Shown piece after piece: positions 48,445 through 57,475 of a stretch of 64,000 bases of DNA; position 1 is the first letter of the stretch, and each line of letters opens with the position of its first letter. Both the position numbers and the translations under genes were made by a program. This stretch comes from Bilophila wadsworthia ATCC 49260 (GTDB lineage Bacteria > Desulfobacterota > Desulfovibrionia > Desulfovibrionales > Desulfovibrionaceae), in contig NZ_JNJP01000001.1 of assembly GCF_000701705.1 (NCBI RefSeq), forward strand, positions 124,001-188,000, written 5' to 3'. Under the pieces are notes generated by a model. That model had not been told where the DNA came from. It saw only the letters and a list, made by a program, of their open reading frames with translations, and did no database searches.

Positions 48445-49185
48445 TCAACCCTTCCTCGCCGCAACAATGCCCGACGCGATCTCTCGCCCGAGGGCCACCC
48501 GCGTATGCCTCGCCAGCACGAGCAACGGCCCACGCTTGGCGTTACGCAGCATCCGTACGGCGACGCCCGGCAGAAAGCCGAGAGAGGCAAGGCGCCCGGC
48601 AAGGCATGGATCATCCGCCCGCTCATACAGGCAGGTTTCACCCGTCCGCACGGCGTCCAGCGTGGCGACACGTTCCTTTTCCTTTCCGGGGCGGCGATTC
48701 CGTCCCAAAAGCAGGTGAATTCCTGTCACGCACAGCAGAATGAACAACGGCTGAAAGGAAAGCTTGAGCGCGGCCCCCAGTTCAGGGCTGAGCCACGCCA
48801 GCCCGTTCTTTTCTTCGACCAGTTTGGCCGAATCAAAGGCCCGCTCACGCGCCTCACCAGTACGGACGTCGTAGGTCACGGACACGTACCGCCCGGCGTC
48901 GCGGACAACCCACGAACCCTCCTTCGGTAAAAAAGTCACCGTATCGGGCGTCAACGGTTCGCCGTCCACCCGTTCGTGACTGAAGCGATCCAGCACATCC
49001 TGTACGGACACCGCAGGCGTTCCCACGGAGGATACGGCGGGGGATGGGGACGCAACCTCGAACCGCGGCTCGTAGACAGCGGGCAGGAGCGCCATTTCGC
49101 CCAGCCAAAGCAGGGTGACGGCGCTCAGGTAAACGCCCGCCCAACAGTGGGATTTGCGGGACCAGAACAACAGGGAGTGCTTCAT
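48445..49185 (-). CDS. feoA: PepSY-type membrane domain fused to FeoA
   Basis: 246 residues from MKHSLLFWSRKSHCWAG. Membrane helix about 14-35, periplasmic PepSY-like stretch about 58-115 (SVQDVLDRF, GRYVSVTYDVRTGE), membrane helix about 143-160, then a complete cytoplasmic FeoA SH3-like domain about 172-244 (RLASLGFLPGVAVRML). PepSY-TM proteins of this layout act in siderophore-iron reduction or release at the inner membrane; FeoA assists FeoB. An in-frame ATG at 49233 is rejected because it lies upstream of the transcription start implied by the -10 at 49232-49237. First gene of the long minus-strand operon. Confidence 0.82.
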   Translation of the reverse strand: MKHSLLFWSRKSHCWAGVYLSAVTLLWLGEMALLPAVYEPRFEVASPSPAVSSVGTPAVSVQDVLDRFSHERVDGEPLTPDTVTFLPKEGSWVVRDAGRYVSVTYDVRTGEARERAFDSAKLVEEKNGLAWLSPELGAALKLSFQPLFILLCVTGIHLLLGRNRRPGKEKERVATLDAVRTGETCLYERADDPCLAGRLASLGFLPGVAVRMLRNAKRGPLLVLARHTRVALGREIASGIVAARKG

Positions 49186-49211
49186 GACCGTTCCAAAAAC
49201 TGGTGTAAAAA

Positions 49212-49237
49212 TGAATTTGAATTTCATTTTCATTATA
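49212..49237 (-). promoter_or_regulatory. Promoter and Fur-like operator of the feo-NRPS operon
   Basis: Minus strand: perfect -10 TATAAT (49237 to 49232), with no good -35, followed by TGAAATTCAAATTCA (49226 to 49212) at about +1. The operator is near-palindromic (extended arms AAAATGAA/TTCATTTT) and resembles the TGAAAATNATTTTCA Fur-box pattern described for Desulfovibrio (from memory). Confidence 0.65.
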
Positions 49238-49471
49238 AACAGGGCTTACGCCGTCCGATGAGGCCAACTTAAGACAACTCACGCCCGCTTACTTTCATCT
49301 GCGTATCTTTTTTTTTGTATTTGCGGCAGAAAAAACGCCCGATTATAAGGCCACCCGCTTCTCCAGCCGTGCGGTTCTGTTGCTGTAACAGGTAAATTTC
49401 ACTGAGAAAAACCATTCCCCTTTGTCAGCTTTTGATCCCGTTTCTGCATGTACAAAAATTTTTCGGGAAGT

Positions 49472-49520
49472 TTGACAGCGTTCCCCGTCCTTTATTATCA
49501 GATATTGAAATTCAAATTCA
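49472..49520 (+). promoter_or_regulatory. Promoter and Fur-like operator of the phosphopantetheinyl transferase operon
   Basis: TTGACA (49472-49477), 17-nt spacer, TTATCA (49495-49500; TATTAT two bases upstream is an alternative), then TGAAATTCAAATTCA (49506-49520), identical to the site in front of the feoA fusion. The site would cover the transcription start, fitting iron-dependent repression. Confidence 0.65.
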
Positions 49521-49535
49521 ATAAGAGGTTTCCCT

Positions 49536-50288
49536 GTGTTCTCTCCCACCCCCCTTTCCGCAAATTCCGTGACAGCCTCGCCCCCCACGCCTCCTTGCGA
49601 GGACGGCAAACCTTCGGACGGGTTCCGGCTCCTGCTCCTTTCCGGGGACGCCGCTGCCCCGCCTGCGGATTCCGATTGCGTCCATGTCTGGAGCCGCCCC
49701 TTAACCGGCCCGACACAGTCCGGTTTCCGGGATCTGCTCTCCGAGGAGGAATGCGCGGCCGCTTCCCGCTTCCACACCCCGGAGCTGGCGGAACGGTACC
49801 GGCAGGCCCACGGCTGGATGCGCTCCGTGCTGTCCCGCTATCTGGATACCCCGCCCGAAACGCTCCGGTTCCGCTCCGGTCCGGACGGCAAGCCCCGGCT
49901 TGCGCACGGTTCGCTGCACTTCAACCTGGCGCATTCGGATTCGCTGGCCCTGCTCGCCGTGCGCCAAGACGCCCCGGTAGGCGTGGACGTCGAACCCGTG
50001 CGCCCTCTGCCCGAGGCCATGCTCATCGCCTGCCGCTGGTTCTCGGCCCCCGAGATCCGTTGGATCGCCGCGTCCGACGATCGGGATCGCGCCTTCCTGC
50101 GTTGTTGGGTCTGCCGCGAAGCCTTCCTCAAGGCCACGGGCGAAGGCCTTGGGCGGCCTCTGGACAGCTTCGCGCTCCACCCATGCGGCGATACGCTCCG
50201 TCTGGACGGGGCGGCCCTCGCGGAATGCACTCCCCTTGCAGGCCACGTCGCCGCCGTGGCCTGCGAAACCCTTTTTCCTTCATGCTGA
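49536..50288 (+). CDS. Sfp-type 4'-phosphopantetheinyl transferase
   Basis: 250 residues from a GTG behind AAGAGG. Motifs: FNLAHSDSLALLAV, VGVDVEPVR and the magnesium/CoA-binding WVCREAFLKATGEGL, all in Sfp order. It converts apo-carrier proteins to holo form with CoA and so should arm the ACP/PCP domains of the divergent NRPS. The first 30 residues are Pro/Ser/Thr-rich and dispensable-looking. First gene of a four-gene plus-strand operon. Confidence 0.9.
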   Translation: MFSPTPLSANSVTASPPTPPCEDGKPSDGFRLLLLSGDAAAPPADSDCVHVWSRPLTGPTQSGFRDLLSEEECAAASRFHTPELAERYRQAHGWMRSVLSRYLDTPPETLRFRSGPDGKPRLAHGSLHFNLAHSDSLALLAVRQDAPVGVDVEPVRPLPEAMLIACRWFSAPEIRWIAASDDRDRAFLRCWVCREAFLKATGEGLGRPLDSFALHPCGDTLRLDGAALAECTPLAGHVAAVACETLFPSC

Positions 50289-50302
50289 TACGAGGAGATT
50301 CC

Positions 50303-51091
50303 ATGCAGTTCATGTTTTCACGGAAATCCGGCATCGTCCTCGCCGCCCTGCTCGGCGTCCAGCTCATCCTCCCCGCCTCGGGCTGGGCGCTCACCGGCAG
50401 GGATGTGGCGCTCAAGGCGGATCAGGTGGACACCAGCCGTACCTCCGACATGTCTATGGCGATGATCATCAAACGCGGCGATCAGCAGCTTGTCCGCTTC
50501 ATGGCCATGAAGAAAAAGAAGTTCCCCGATTCGGAAAAGCAGCACATCCGCTTTCTCGAACCGGGGGACATCCGGAATACGGCCTATCTCACGTGGAGTT
50601 ACAGGGATATCAACAAAGACGATGACATGTGGGTCTACATGCCCGCCGAGTCGCTGGTCCGCCGCATCAGCGGAGGCAGCAAAAAGGGCTCCTTCATGCG
50701 CAGCGACTACGCCAATGAGGACATTTCACGGCGGGAAGTCGACAAGGACACCTATACCCTGTTGCCCGACGAAGCCCTCTCCGGCGTGGACTGCCACGTG
50801 CTGGAGGCGAAAGCTGTCTTCCCAGAAAAGACGAACTATTCCAAACGGATTATCTGGATCAGGAAAGATATCTGGCTGCCCGCGAAAATCGACTTCTACG
50901 ATCAGGGCGGGAACCGGTGCAAGGAGCTGGTTTTCGGCGGCTACAAGGAGATACAGGGCATCTGGACCGCCACCCGCCAGCGCATGCGCACCGTGGGATC
51001 GGACTCGGAAACGATCATGGAAATACGGGAAGTGGCCTACAACACGCCGATCGCCGAAGATATCTTTCTGCCGCAGGATCTCAAGAGGTAG
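50303..51091 (+). CDS. LolA-like periplasmic outer-membrane lipoprotein-sorting protein
   Basis: 262 residues with GAGGAG before the ATG. A signal peptide at about 1-28 (FSRKSGIVLAALLGVQLILP, then ASGWA). The mature protein has the half-barrel pattern of the LolA-like family (PF17131-type): MIIKRGDQQLVRFMAMKKKK, RFLEPGDIRNTAYLTWSY, DDDMWVYMPAESLVRRI. In other genomes this family is found beside MMPL/RND exporters and an outer-membrane barrel, as here. Likely role: carry a lipidic substrate through the periplasm for the MMPL protein at 35521-37917. Confidence 0.82.
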   Translation: MQFMFSRKSGIVLAALLGVQLILPASGWALTGRDVALKADQVDTSRTSDMSMAMIIKRGDQQLVRFMAMKKKKFPDSEKQHIRFLEPGDIRNTAYLTWSYRDINKDDDMWVYMPAESLVRRISGGSKKGSFMRSDYANEDISRREVDKDTYTLLPDEALSGVDCHVLEAKAVFPEKTNYSKRIIWIRKDIWLPAKIDFYDQGGNRCKELVFGGYKEIQGIWTATRQRMRTVGSDSETIMEIREVAYNTPIAEDIFLPQDLKR

Positions 51092-51093
51092 GC

Positions 51094-52398
51094 ATGAAAA
51101 CCCTGTTCCGGGCCTGCGCCGTCTGCCTCTTCTGGTTCGGTTTCGCCCATGCCGCCGTGGAGGGCGATCCCTTTTCGGACGGACAGGCCTTTTCCGATCT
51201 GCATGCGATTGAGGCTTCCGATACATTCCTGCTCGGAGGGTTCGCGGAATCGCGCAACCAATTTTCCCTGAACGATCCAGAAACCCCGATTTCCCTGCGG
51301 CAGAAAGTGCAGGTCGAGGCGCTCTGGCGGCGCGACGTCTTGTCGCTTTTCGGCAGCCTTGAAGGCAGCTACGAAGGGGCCGCCCACACGTGGCCGGGCG
51401 ACCATTCCCCGTGGAAAGCCGATCTCCGGGAATTGTATCTGACCTATGATACAGACAATATAGATATCTTTCTCGGGCGGAAGACTCACCGATGGGGGAC
51501 GGGCGACGGCATCAACCCCATGGATCTCATCAATCCGCTGGATACGCGGGACCCGGTCACGACCGGGCGTGCCGACAACCGGCTCCCGGTATGGCTGTTC
51601 AGCGGCACGGTTTCGGGGAACGGGATCAGTTTCGAGGGAGTGCTCCTTCCCAAGGCCGAGGTCAACGCCCTGCCCCGCTCCGGCAACCCGTGGGAACCGC
51701 GCGCCCTGCGCGAACTCCGGCGGCAGCGGGACGACGGCCTCTTCACGATCACGGCTCCCGACGAACCGGACAGATGGTTCCGGGATGTGGAATACGGCGG
51801 GCGCCTCTCCGCCAATCTCGGGGGGTGGGATCTGGCGCTCATGGCCTTCCACGGTTTTGTCGACAACCCGATGTTCGTAAGCAGGAACAACGGCTGCAGG
51901 ATGCGCTGGACCGCCGAATACCCCCGCTTCACGGCTTTCGGAACTTCCTTCGCAAAAGGCTTCGGCAGCCAGACCGTCCGGGGCGAGGTCGCCTATAAGC
52001 CGCGTTTTCCGGTACAGGGGAGCTTCGGTTTTCACCGGGCCGATCTGTGGCAGGGCGTCCTCGGCTGGGACTACGACATCGACAGCAAGTATTACCTGAA
52101 CTTCCAGCTTTTCGGGGACGTTCAGGAAGGCTCGGAAGCTTCCGGCAGCCGGACATGGCACGGCGCGACCTATGAAATCAGCGGCAAATGGTTCCGGGAC
52201 GCGCTCAAAACGGGGGTCCGGGGCAAACTCTACACCAGCGGGGAGGGCACGCTTACCGAGGTATTCCTCGAATACGAATTGGATGATCATTGGAAGGCAT
52301 CCACGGGCGTCATGTTCTGGACAGGCGGGGAGGACACCATCCTCGGCGAATACACGGACAACGATTTCGTCTACCTGACCCTGCGCTACGCCTTCTGA
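51094..52398 (+). CDS. Outer-membrane beta-barrel protein (DUF1302-like)
   Basis: 434 residues. Signal peptide about 1-20 (MKTLFRACAVCLFWFGFAHA). The mature part alternates hydrophobic and polar residues and ends FVYLTLRYAF with a terminal Phe, typical of outer-membrane barrels; GRKTHRWGTGDGINPMDLIN resembles DUF1302/alginate-export-type porins that accompany LolA-like and MMPL proteins. It starts 2 nt after the LolA-like stop. Probable role: the outer-membrane step of export. Confidence 0.75.
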   Translation: MKTLFRACAVCLFWFGFAHAAVEGDPFSDGQAFSDLHAIEASDTFLLGGFAESRNQFSLNDPETPISLRQKVQVEALWRRDVLSLFGSLEGSYEGAAHTWPGDHSPWKADLRELYLTYDTDNIDIFLGRKTHRWGTGDGINPMDLINPLDTRDPVTTGRADNRLPVWLFSGTVSGNGISFEGVLLPKAEVNALPRSGNPWEPRALRELRRQRDDGLFTITAPDEPDRWFRDVEYGGRLSANLGGWDLALMAFHGFVDNPMFVSRNNGCRMRWTAEYPRFTAFGTSFAKGFGSQTVRGEVAYKPRFPVQGSFGFHRADLWQGVLGWDYDIDSKYYLNFQLFGDVQEGSEASGSRTWHGATYEISGKWFRDALKTGVRGKLYTSGEGTLTEVFLEYELDDHWKASTGVMFWTGGEDTILGEYTDNDFVYLTLRYAF

Positions 52399-52462
52399 CG
52401 TATCCCGACACGGCGCGGCGACGCGCCTTTCTTCGGAACATCTCCGAAACCGAGTGAGACTG

Positions 52463-53392
52463 ATGACGCCTACGAGTATCCACTCCACCTGCACCTGCCG
52501 CTTTTTCCATCAGGGGCAGTGCTCCTGCCCCGACGTGACCCTGTTCGTCATTGATGACGACTCGCACGCCGCGGGCCCGTTCCGCCTGCAACAGGACGGG
52601 GCACGCATGACCTTCTTCTATTGCCTGAACGGACAGGCACGCATCGACGCGCAGGCCGCCGATGGAGAGGCCTTTTCCGAAGAAATCGGCAAGGGAAACA
52701 GCCTGCTTTTTTGCCTGAACGGAGGCTTTTCCATCTCACGCGCCGGGAAGCGGATTCAGGCCGTGGGGCTCCAGCTCCGTCCGGAATGCCTGCGCCTGTT
52801 TGCCTGCCAGCTCGGTTTTGTCCACGATGGGCTCAGGAAAAGCTCATCCCGGACGCTCAAAGGAGACATCCCGCTGCACCTTCGCATTCTCCTTGAGCAG
52901 ATCCTCAACTGCCGGGACGACGGCCTCTTGCGAGACGTATTCCTGGCGCACAAGAAATACGAACTGCTCTATCATCAGATCGAACTCTTGGACAGGGAAA
53001 ACAGCCACAAATGCGTCAGCCCGGCGGAGTGCCGGGCCGCGCACCGAGCCTATGCCATACTGCTTCAGGATATCGGAAAGCCGCCGAGCTTGCCCGAACT
53101 GGCAGCCGCCGTGGGGGTCAACCGCACACGGCTGACGGCCTTGTTCAGGATGCTCTTCGAGGACACTGTCTTCGGCATCCTGCGCCGGGAGCGTCTGGAG
53201 TGCGCCCGAAGGCTTCTCAACGAAAAGGGAAAAAACATCACCGAAATAGCGTATCTGTGCGGATTTTCCAGTCCGAGCCATCTCACCAAGGCTTTTTCCG
53301 CCCAATTCGGGATCTCCCCAAAGCAATACCAGATTGCCAGGCGGCACGGGCACCCTGCCGCTCCCGTTTCATGCGGCGAGCAGCATACATGA
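52463..53392 (+). CDS. AraC-family regulator (PchR/YbtA-like)
   Basis: 309 residues (a GTG three codons earlier is an alternative start). The N-terminal 200 residues form an effector domain with several cysteines near the start (CTCRFFHQGQCSC). The C-terminal AraC domain has HTH1 PSLPELAAAVGVNRTRLTAL and HTH2 NITEIAYLCGFSSPSHLTKA then FSAQFGISPKQYQ. PchR and YbtA activate siderophore genes when they bind the ferri-siderophore; location 65 nt after the barrel gene suggests the same role for this locus. Confidence 0.85.
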   Translation: MTPTSIHSTCTCRFFHQGQCSCPDVTLFVIDDDSHAAGPFRLQQDGARMTFFYCLNGQARIDAQAADGEAFSEEIGKGNSLLFCLNGGFSISRAGKRIQAVGLQLRPECLRLFACQLGFVHDGLRKSSSRTLKGDIPLHLRILLEQILNCRDDGLLRDVFLAHKKYELLYHQIELLDRENSHKCVSPAECRAAHRAYAILLQDIGKPPSLPELAAAVGVNRTRLTALFRMLFEDTVFGILRRERLECARRLLNEKGKNITEIAYLCGFSSPSHLTKAFSAQFGISPKQYQIARRHGHPAAPVSCGEQHT

Positions 53393-53527
53393 GCCCACCC
53401 TGCCGATTTCTGACCTACCATACACCTTATATTGGATCTTCGTCGGCTTTCCCGCTTGCAAAGCCCCCCTCCCCATCCCGTTGTTCCGCGCAAGCGGGAT
53501 TTCCGGAAGAGGAAACGCCGAAGCGGC

Positions 53528-54292
53528 CTACACGATGGTATAGCCTCCGTCAGCCATCCACAACGCTCCCGTGACGAAACTGGCTTCATCGCTGGCAAGG
53601 AAGGCGATCACCGAGGCGATTTCCTCCGGTTTGCCGAAACGCTTGAGCGGCTGCAGGGCCAGAAAGCTCGCCATACCTTTGGCCTCGTCGCCGGTATCCC
53701 TTGCGCCATCGTGCAATCCGGGGGTTTCCGTGGTCCCGGGGCCGACAGCGTTGACGCGGATATTGTGCGGCATCAGGGAAATCGCCGCCGCCCGCGTAAA
53801 CGAGGCCACCCCGCCCTTGGAAGCATGGTAGGCGACGTATCCCGGAGATCCCACCACCGCGAAGGTCGAGCAGACGTTGACGATGGCCCCGCCCGTCTTC
53901 TGGGCAATGAACATATTCGCCGCCCCTTTCGTGAACAGGAACATGCTGGTCAGATTCGTATTCAGTACGGCGTTGAATTCTTCAGCCGTCGTTTCCAAAA
54001 GCGTCTTGTTGAGCTGCCATCCGGCATTGTTCACCACAATGTCCAGCTTCCCGTATGTACGGGCCGCCGTGTCCAAGGCCGCCTGCACATCGGCTTCATT
54101 CCCCACATCGCACAGGCAGAATGCAGCTTCGCCTCCCTCTTTGACAATGGCTTTTGCTACCTCATGCCCATTGGCTTCATCCTTGTCGGCCAAGACGATC
54201 CGAGCGCCTTCGGCGGCGAAACGGCGGGCGGCGGCAGCGCCGATGCCTTTGGCCGCTCCGGTGATGATGGCTGTTTTCCCTTGCAGTTTCAT
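53528..54292 (-). CDS. Classical short-chain dehydrogenase/reductase
   Basis: 254 residues. Cofactor motif TAIITGAAKGIGAAAARRFA, NNAG in IVVNNAGWQL, catalytic Ser-Tyr-Lys in VNVCSTFAVVGSPGYVAYHASK, C-terminal GALWMADGGYTIV. The Asp in VLADKDEAN after strand 2 suggests NAD preference. It is convergent with the AraC gene across 135 nt and looks independent of the metallophore locus. Substrate unknown. Confidence 0.88.
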   Translation of the reverse strand: MKLQGKTAIITGAAKGIGAAAARRFAAEGARIVLADKDEANGHEVAKAIVKEGGEAAFCLCDVGNEADVQAALDTAARTYGKLDIVVNNAGWQLNKTLLETTAEEFNAVLNTNLTSMFLFTKGAANMFIAQKTGGAIVNVCSTFAVVGSPGYVAYHASKGGVASFTRAAAISLMPHNIRVNAVGPGTTETPGLHDGARDTGDEAKGMASFLALQPLKRFGKPEEIASVIAFLASDEASFVTGALWMADGGYTIV

Positions 54293-54708
54293 GGCTCTCT
54301 CATTGTTTGTTGCTGTATCCGGAAAGTTTTTTCCTTATACGCGTTCGGATATCCCTGACAAGCACGGCTCCAAAACGAAAATCCGCAGGAAAGCCCCTAC
54401 CGCTTGGCCCCCTGTCCCTTCAACCGGCGGCCGGGGCGTATCGGCCCCGGCGCTGCCGGAACATCTTCTCCAATAAAGAAAATGGATTGGCAAAGCGGGC
54501 AGCGCCCCAATGCTGTCATCGGCAATGGCATCTCGCTTTGGCCCTCCTTATCTTCCTATGGCAAAACATCTTTTCCGATACGTTGTTGTGCAAACGTCAC
54601 CCAATCGCCGGCAGAACCCCACCGCCGGCTCTTGCGCGGATCGCCCGGCTGGATTAAGCAGCAAGAGAGATTCAGCCCGGACAGACCGGGCGTTAGGAGA
54701 AAAACAAT
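54293..54708. other. Divergent intergenic region SDR/galE
   Basis: 416 nt. It contains a GC hairpin at 54430-54451 (GCCGGGGC/GCCCCGGC, 6-nt loop) without a T-run. GTTAGGAGAAAAACAAT directly precedes galE and includes its ribosome binding site. No convincing promoter pair or small gene was found. Confidence 0.4.
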
Positions 54709-55713
54709 ATGGGTAAGATTCTCGTCACCGGCGGAACCGGCTATCTCGGCACGCACATGCTTGTGGAGCTCGTCAAGCAGGGCTACGAGCCCCTGTGCGT
54801 GGACAACCTCCACAACAGCAATCCGTCCGTCCTCCTCGCCGTGAAGGAAATTTGCGGCAAAGAAATCCCCTTCATCAAGGCCGACGCGGGCGACGTCGCC
54901 GCCATGCGCGCCTTGTTCGCCGAATACCAGATCGACGCGGTCATCCACTTCGCAGGCCACAAGGCCGTAGGCGAATCCGTGGCGCACCCGCTCATGTACT
55001 ACCGCAACAACTATGACTCCGCGCTGACCATTCTTGAAATGTGCCTCAAGCACGGCAGCGCCCTCGTCTTCAGCTCGTCCGCCACGGTGTACGGCGTGCC
55101 CCACTTCCTCCCCCTCACCGAGGACCATCCCCTCAGCGCGGTCAATCCCTACGGCCGCACCAAGCTGTACATCGAAGAGACCATCCGTGACGTGGCGCTG
55201 GCGCATCCCGAGTTCAACGTCTCCATCCTGCGCTACTTCAACCCGGTCGGCGCGCACGAGTCCGGGCTCATCGGGGAAAACCCCAACGGCATCCCCAACA
55301 ACCTCATGCCGTTCGTCTGCCAGACGGCGGCGGGCATCCGCAAGGAATTGCAGGTGTTCGGCGACGACTACGACACGCCGGACGGCACGGGCGTGCGCGA
55401 CTACATCCATGTGACCGACCTCATCTCCGGGCACATCGCCGCACTGAAAAAGCTGGAAACGAAACCGGGCTGCATCATCCACAACCTCGGCACGGGCAAC
55501 GGAACCAGCGTCCTCGAAATGGTCCACCGCTTCGAAGCCGTCAACGGTGTAAGCGTACCCTACCGCATCGTTGCCAGACGTCCCGGCGACGTGGCGAGCT
55601 GCTACGCCGATCCGTCCAAGGCGTTTGAGGAGCTGGGCTGGAAAGCCGTGAAAACCCTCGACGACATGGTCCGCGACAGCTGGATGTGGCAGTTGAAGGG
55701 CGCGAAGAACTAA
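54709..55713 (+). CDS. galE: UDP-glucose 4-epimerase
   Basis: 334 residues starting MGKILVTGGTGYLGTHMLVE after AGGAGAAA. An extended SDR with NAD motif GGTGYLG, Ser124 in VFSSSATVYG, and Tyr148/Lys152 in NPYGRTKLYIEE. It interconverts UDP-glucose and UDP-galactose for polysaccharide synthesis. Followed 38 nt later by the alcohol dehydrogenase gene. Confidence 0.93.
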   Translation: MGKILVTGGTGYLGTHMLVELVKQGYEPLCVDNLHNSNPSVLLAVKEICGKEIPFIKADAGDVAAMRALFAEYQIDAVIHFAGHKAVGESVAHPLMYYRNNYDSALTILEMCLKHGSALVFSSSATVYGVPHFLPLTEDHPLSAVNPYGRTKLYIEETIRDVALAHPEFNVSILRYFNPVGAHESGLIGENPNGIPNNLMPFVCQTAAGIRKELQVFGDDYDTPDGTGVRDYIHVTDLISGHIAALKKLETKPGCIIHNLGTGNGTSVLEMVHRFEAVNGVSVPYRIVARRPGDVASCYADPSKAFEELGWKAVKTLDDMVRDSWMWQLKGAKN

Positions 55714-55751
55714 CCCGGACGCGATCGAACCGACGTAAGGAGGGGATTCCC

Positions 55752-56900
55752 ATGCATTGCCACTTCCACAACCCCGTCAGCATCCATTCCGGCCCCGGTA
55801 TGCGCCGCCAGATCGGGGCGCTGGCCGCGAAATACGGGAAAAAGGCGCTCATCGTCACCACCGGCAGCGCGCACTCCCGGGCGCTCGCCGAAGAAGCGGG
55901 CGCTTCGCTGGAAGCCGCCGGGCTCGGCTGGGCGCACTACAACGGCATCCGTCCCAACCCGTTGGGCTCCATGGCGGCCGAGGGTGCTCAGGCGGCCCGC
56001 GACAACGGGTGCGACATGGTCATCGGGATCGGCGGCGGCAGCGTCATGGACGCAAGCAAGGGCATCGCCTTCGCCTATTACAACGACGCGCCGATCTTCG
56101 AATACATCTACGGGCGCAAACAGGGCGGGCAGGCCCTGCCCATCCTGCTCATCGCCACCACGGCGGGGACGGGCAGCGAGGGCAACTGGACCGCCGTGTT
56201 CACCGACACGGACCATGTGAAAAAGGGATTCGCCCTGCCCGCCCTGTATCCCAAGGAAAGCATCGTCGATCCGGAGCTCATGACCACGCTCTCCAGCAGG
56301 GGCATCGCGGGGCCCGGCTTCGACGCGCTGGCCCACGCCATCGAGTCGTTCCTCTCCGTCCGCGCCAATCCGTTCAGCAAGCTGTATTCGCGTCAGGCAA
56401 TCCTCTGGCTGAGCGAAGGCCTGCCCAAGGTACAGGCCAACCCCTCCGATCTCGAAACATGGGAACGGGTGGCGCTGGGGAGCACGTTCGCGGGCATCGC
56501 CATAGGCAACGCGGGCTGTACCGCCCCGCACGGCATCGAACATCCGATCAGCGGCCTGCTCAACGTCGCGCACGGCGAAGGGCTTGCCGCCATTTACCCG
56601 GAATACATGCGGTTCATGCGCCCCCACGCGCAAGCGGATTTTGCCGAACTGGCCCGGCTTCTGGGCGCGGAGACTTCCGGCCTTACGGAAGAGGAAGCCT
56701 CGCTGCGCGCCGTCGAGCAGGTGGACGCCCTTCTGAAAACGCTGGGGATCGCCTTCACCCTGTCCGATCTCGGCGTGCGGGAAAGCCAGCTCGACTGGCT
56801 GTCCCGAACGGCACTGGACAGTATGCCAGCCGTATTCGCCAACAATCCCGCGGCGATGACTTCCGACGACGTCAAGACCATCCTGGAACGCCGCCTGTAA
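55752..56900 (+). CDS. Iron-containing alcohol dehydrogenase
   Basis: 382 residues from MHCHFHNPVSIHSG after AAGGAGGGG. NAD-binding GIGGGSVMDASKG; metal site formed by the Asp and His in GFDALAHAIESF and by the histidines in CTAPHGIEHPISG and NVAHGEGLA, the fold III dehydrogenase pattern. Substrate specificity within the group (butanol, propanediol, lactaldehyde) is not predictable. A very strong palindromic terminator follows, so it ends the galE transcript. Confidence 0.9.
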   Translation: MHCHFHNPVSIHSGPGMRRQIGALAAKYGKKALIVTTGSAHSRALAEEAGASLEAAGLGWAHYNGIRPNPLGSMAAEGAQAARDNGCDMVIGIGGGSVMDASKGIAFAYYNDAPIFEYIYGRKQGGQALPILLIATTAGTGSEGNWTAVFTDTDHVKKGFALPALYPKESIVDPELMTTLSSRGIAGPGFDALAHAIESFLSVRANPFSKLYSRQAILWLSEGLPKVQANPSDLETWERVALGSTFAGIAIGNAGCTAPHGIEHPISGLLNVAHGEGLAAIYPEYMRFMRPHAQADFAELARLLGAETSGLTEEEASLRAVEQVDALLKTLGIAFTLSDLGVRESQLDWLSRTALDSMPAVFANNPAAMTSDDVKTILERRL

Positions 56901-56916
56901 GCTTACACGGTTTCAC

Positions 56917-56960
56917 AACCGAGCGGCCCTGAAATCCTTGGATTTCAGGGCCGCTCGGTT
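56917..56960. terminator. Perfect 21-bp palindromic terminator
   Basis: Two perfect 21-nt arms (beginning AACCGAGCGGCCC) with a TT loop, 16 nt after the alcohol dehydrogenase stop. The arms begin AA and end TT but no long T-run follows. It may serve both this gene and the convergent membrane-protein gene. Confidence 0.75.
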
Positions 56961-57049
56961 ATCCGGCTCTTCACCGGAGGCTCCCGCCTGCCAGAACAAA
57001 GAAGGTACGGGGAACGGGCCGTCTTTGCCTCTCTCCCCCGCTTCCCGTC

Positions 57050-57475
57050 TTACGAAAAATCTTTCCACACCTGTACGCCGGTATAGCATTCCACGGCGAC
57101 AAGAATGATCAGAAGGACATTGATGGTCCCGTGGATGAGGGGCAGGATCTTCCGCTTCTTCTTGTAGCGGTTCATGATGTACCCGGTGATCAGCCCAAGG
57201 ATGGCCAGCCCGATGATCGGCCACGCCAGTTCGGCGTGCAGTCCGGTAATGTGGGTGCTGCCGAACAAATCCAGCGTCACATAAAAACCGAGCGCCCCAA
57301 GAATCCATAAAACGAGGGCCAACGTCCCGAGCTTTACATGCTGCTTCCACGGGAAAAGCGTCTTCTTGCCAAGCAGCATCGCCACCCGCTTCAGCCCCTG
57401 CCACATGGCCCATACCCCGAGAACGGCGGCGCATACCTGCATCAACGGATGCATCCACAACAGAATATCACTCAT
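57050..57475 (-). CDS. Four-helix membrane protein, DUF4079/cytochrome b561-like
   Basis: 141 residues, AGAGGAG before the ATG. Four membrane helices with histidines near their ends: WMHPLMQ, KQHVKLGTLAL, HITGLHAELAW and LPLIHGTINV. This arrangement could bind two hemes as in b561-type ferric reductases; the DUF4079 family has the same pattern. Single gene. Heme binding is inferred. Confidence 0.65.
   Translation of the reverse strand: MSDILLWMHPLMQVCAAVLGVWAMWQGLKRVAMLLGKKTLFPWKQHVKLGTLALVLWILGALGFYVTLDLFGSTHITGLHAELAWPIIGLAILGLITGYIMNRYKKKRKILPLIHGTINVLLIILVAVECYTGVQVWKDFS

Noticed and set aside
49186..49233. ATG at 49233 as start of the FeoA fusion
   Set aside because: It overlaps the -10 element and precedes the inferred transcription start; the ATG at 49185 fits better.
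53393..53527. Hairpin ATCCCG/CGGGAT near 53475-53500 as terminator of the AraC gene
   Set aside because: Only six base pairs and no T-run.
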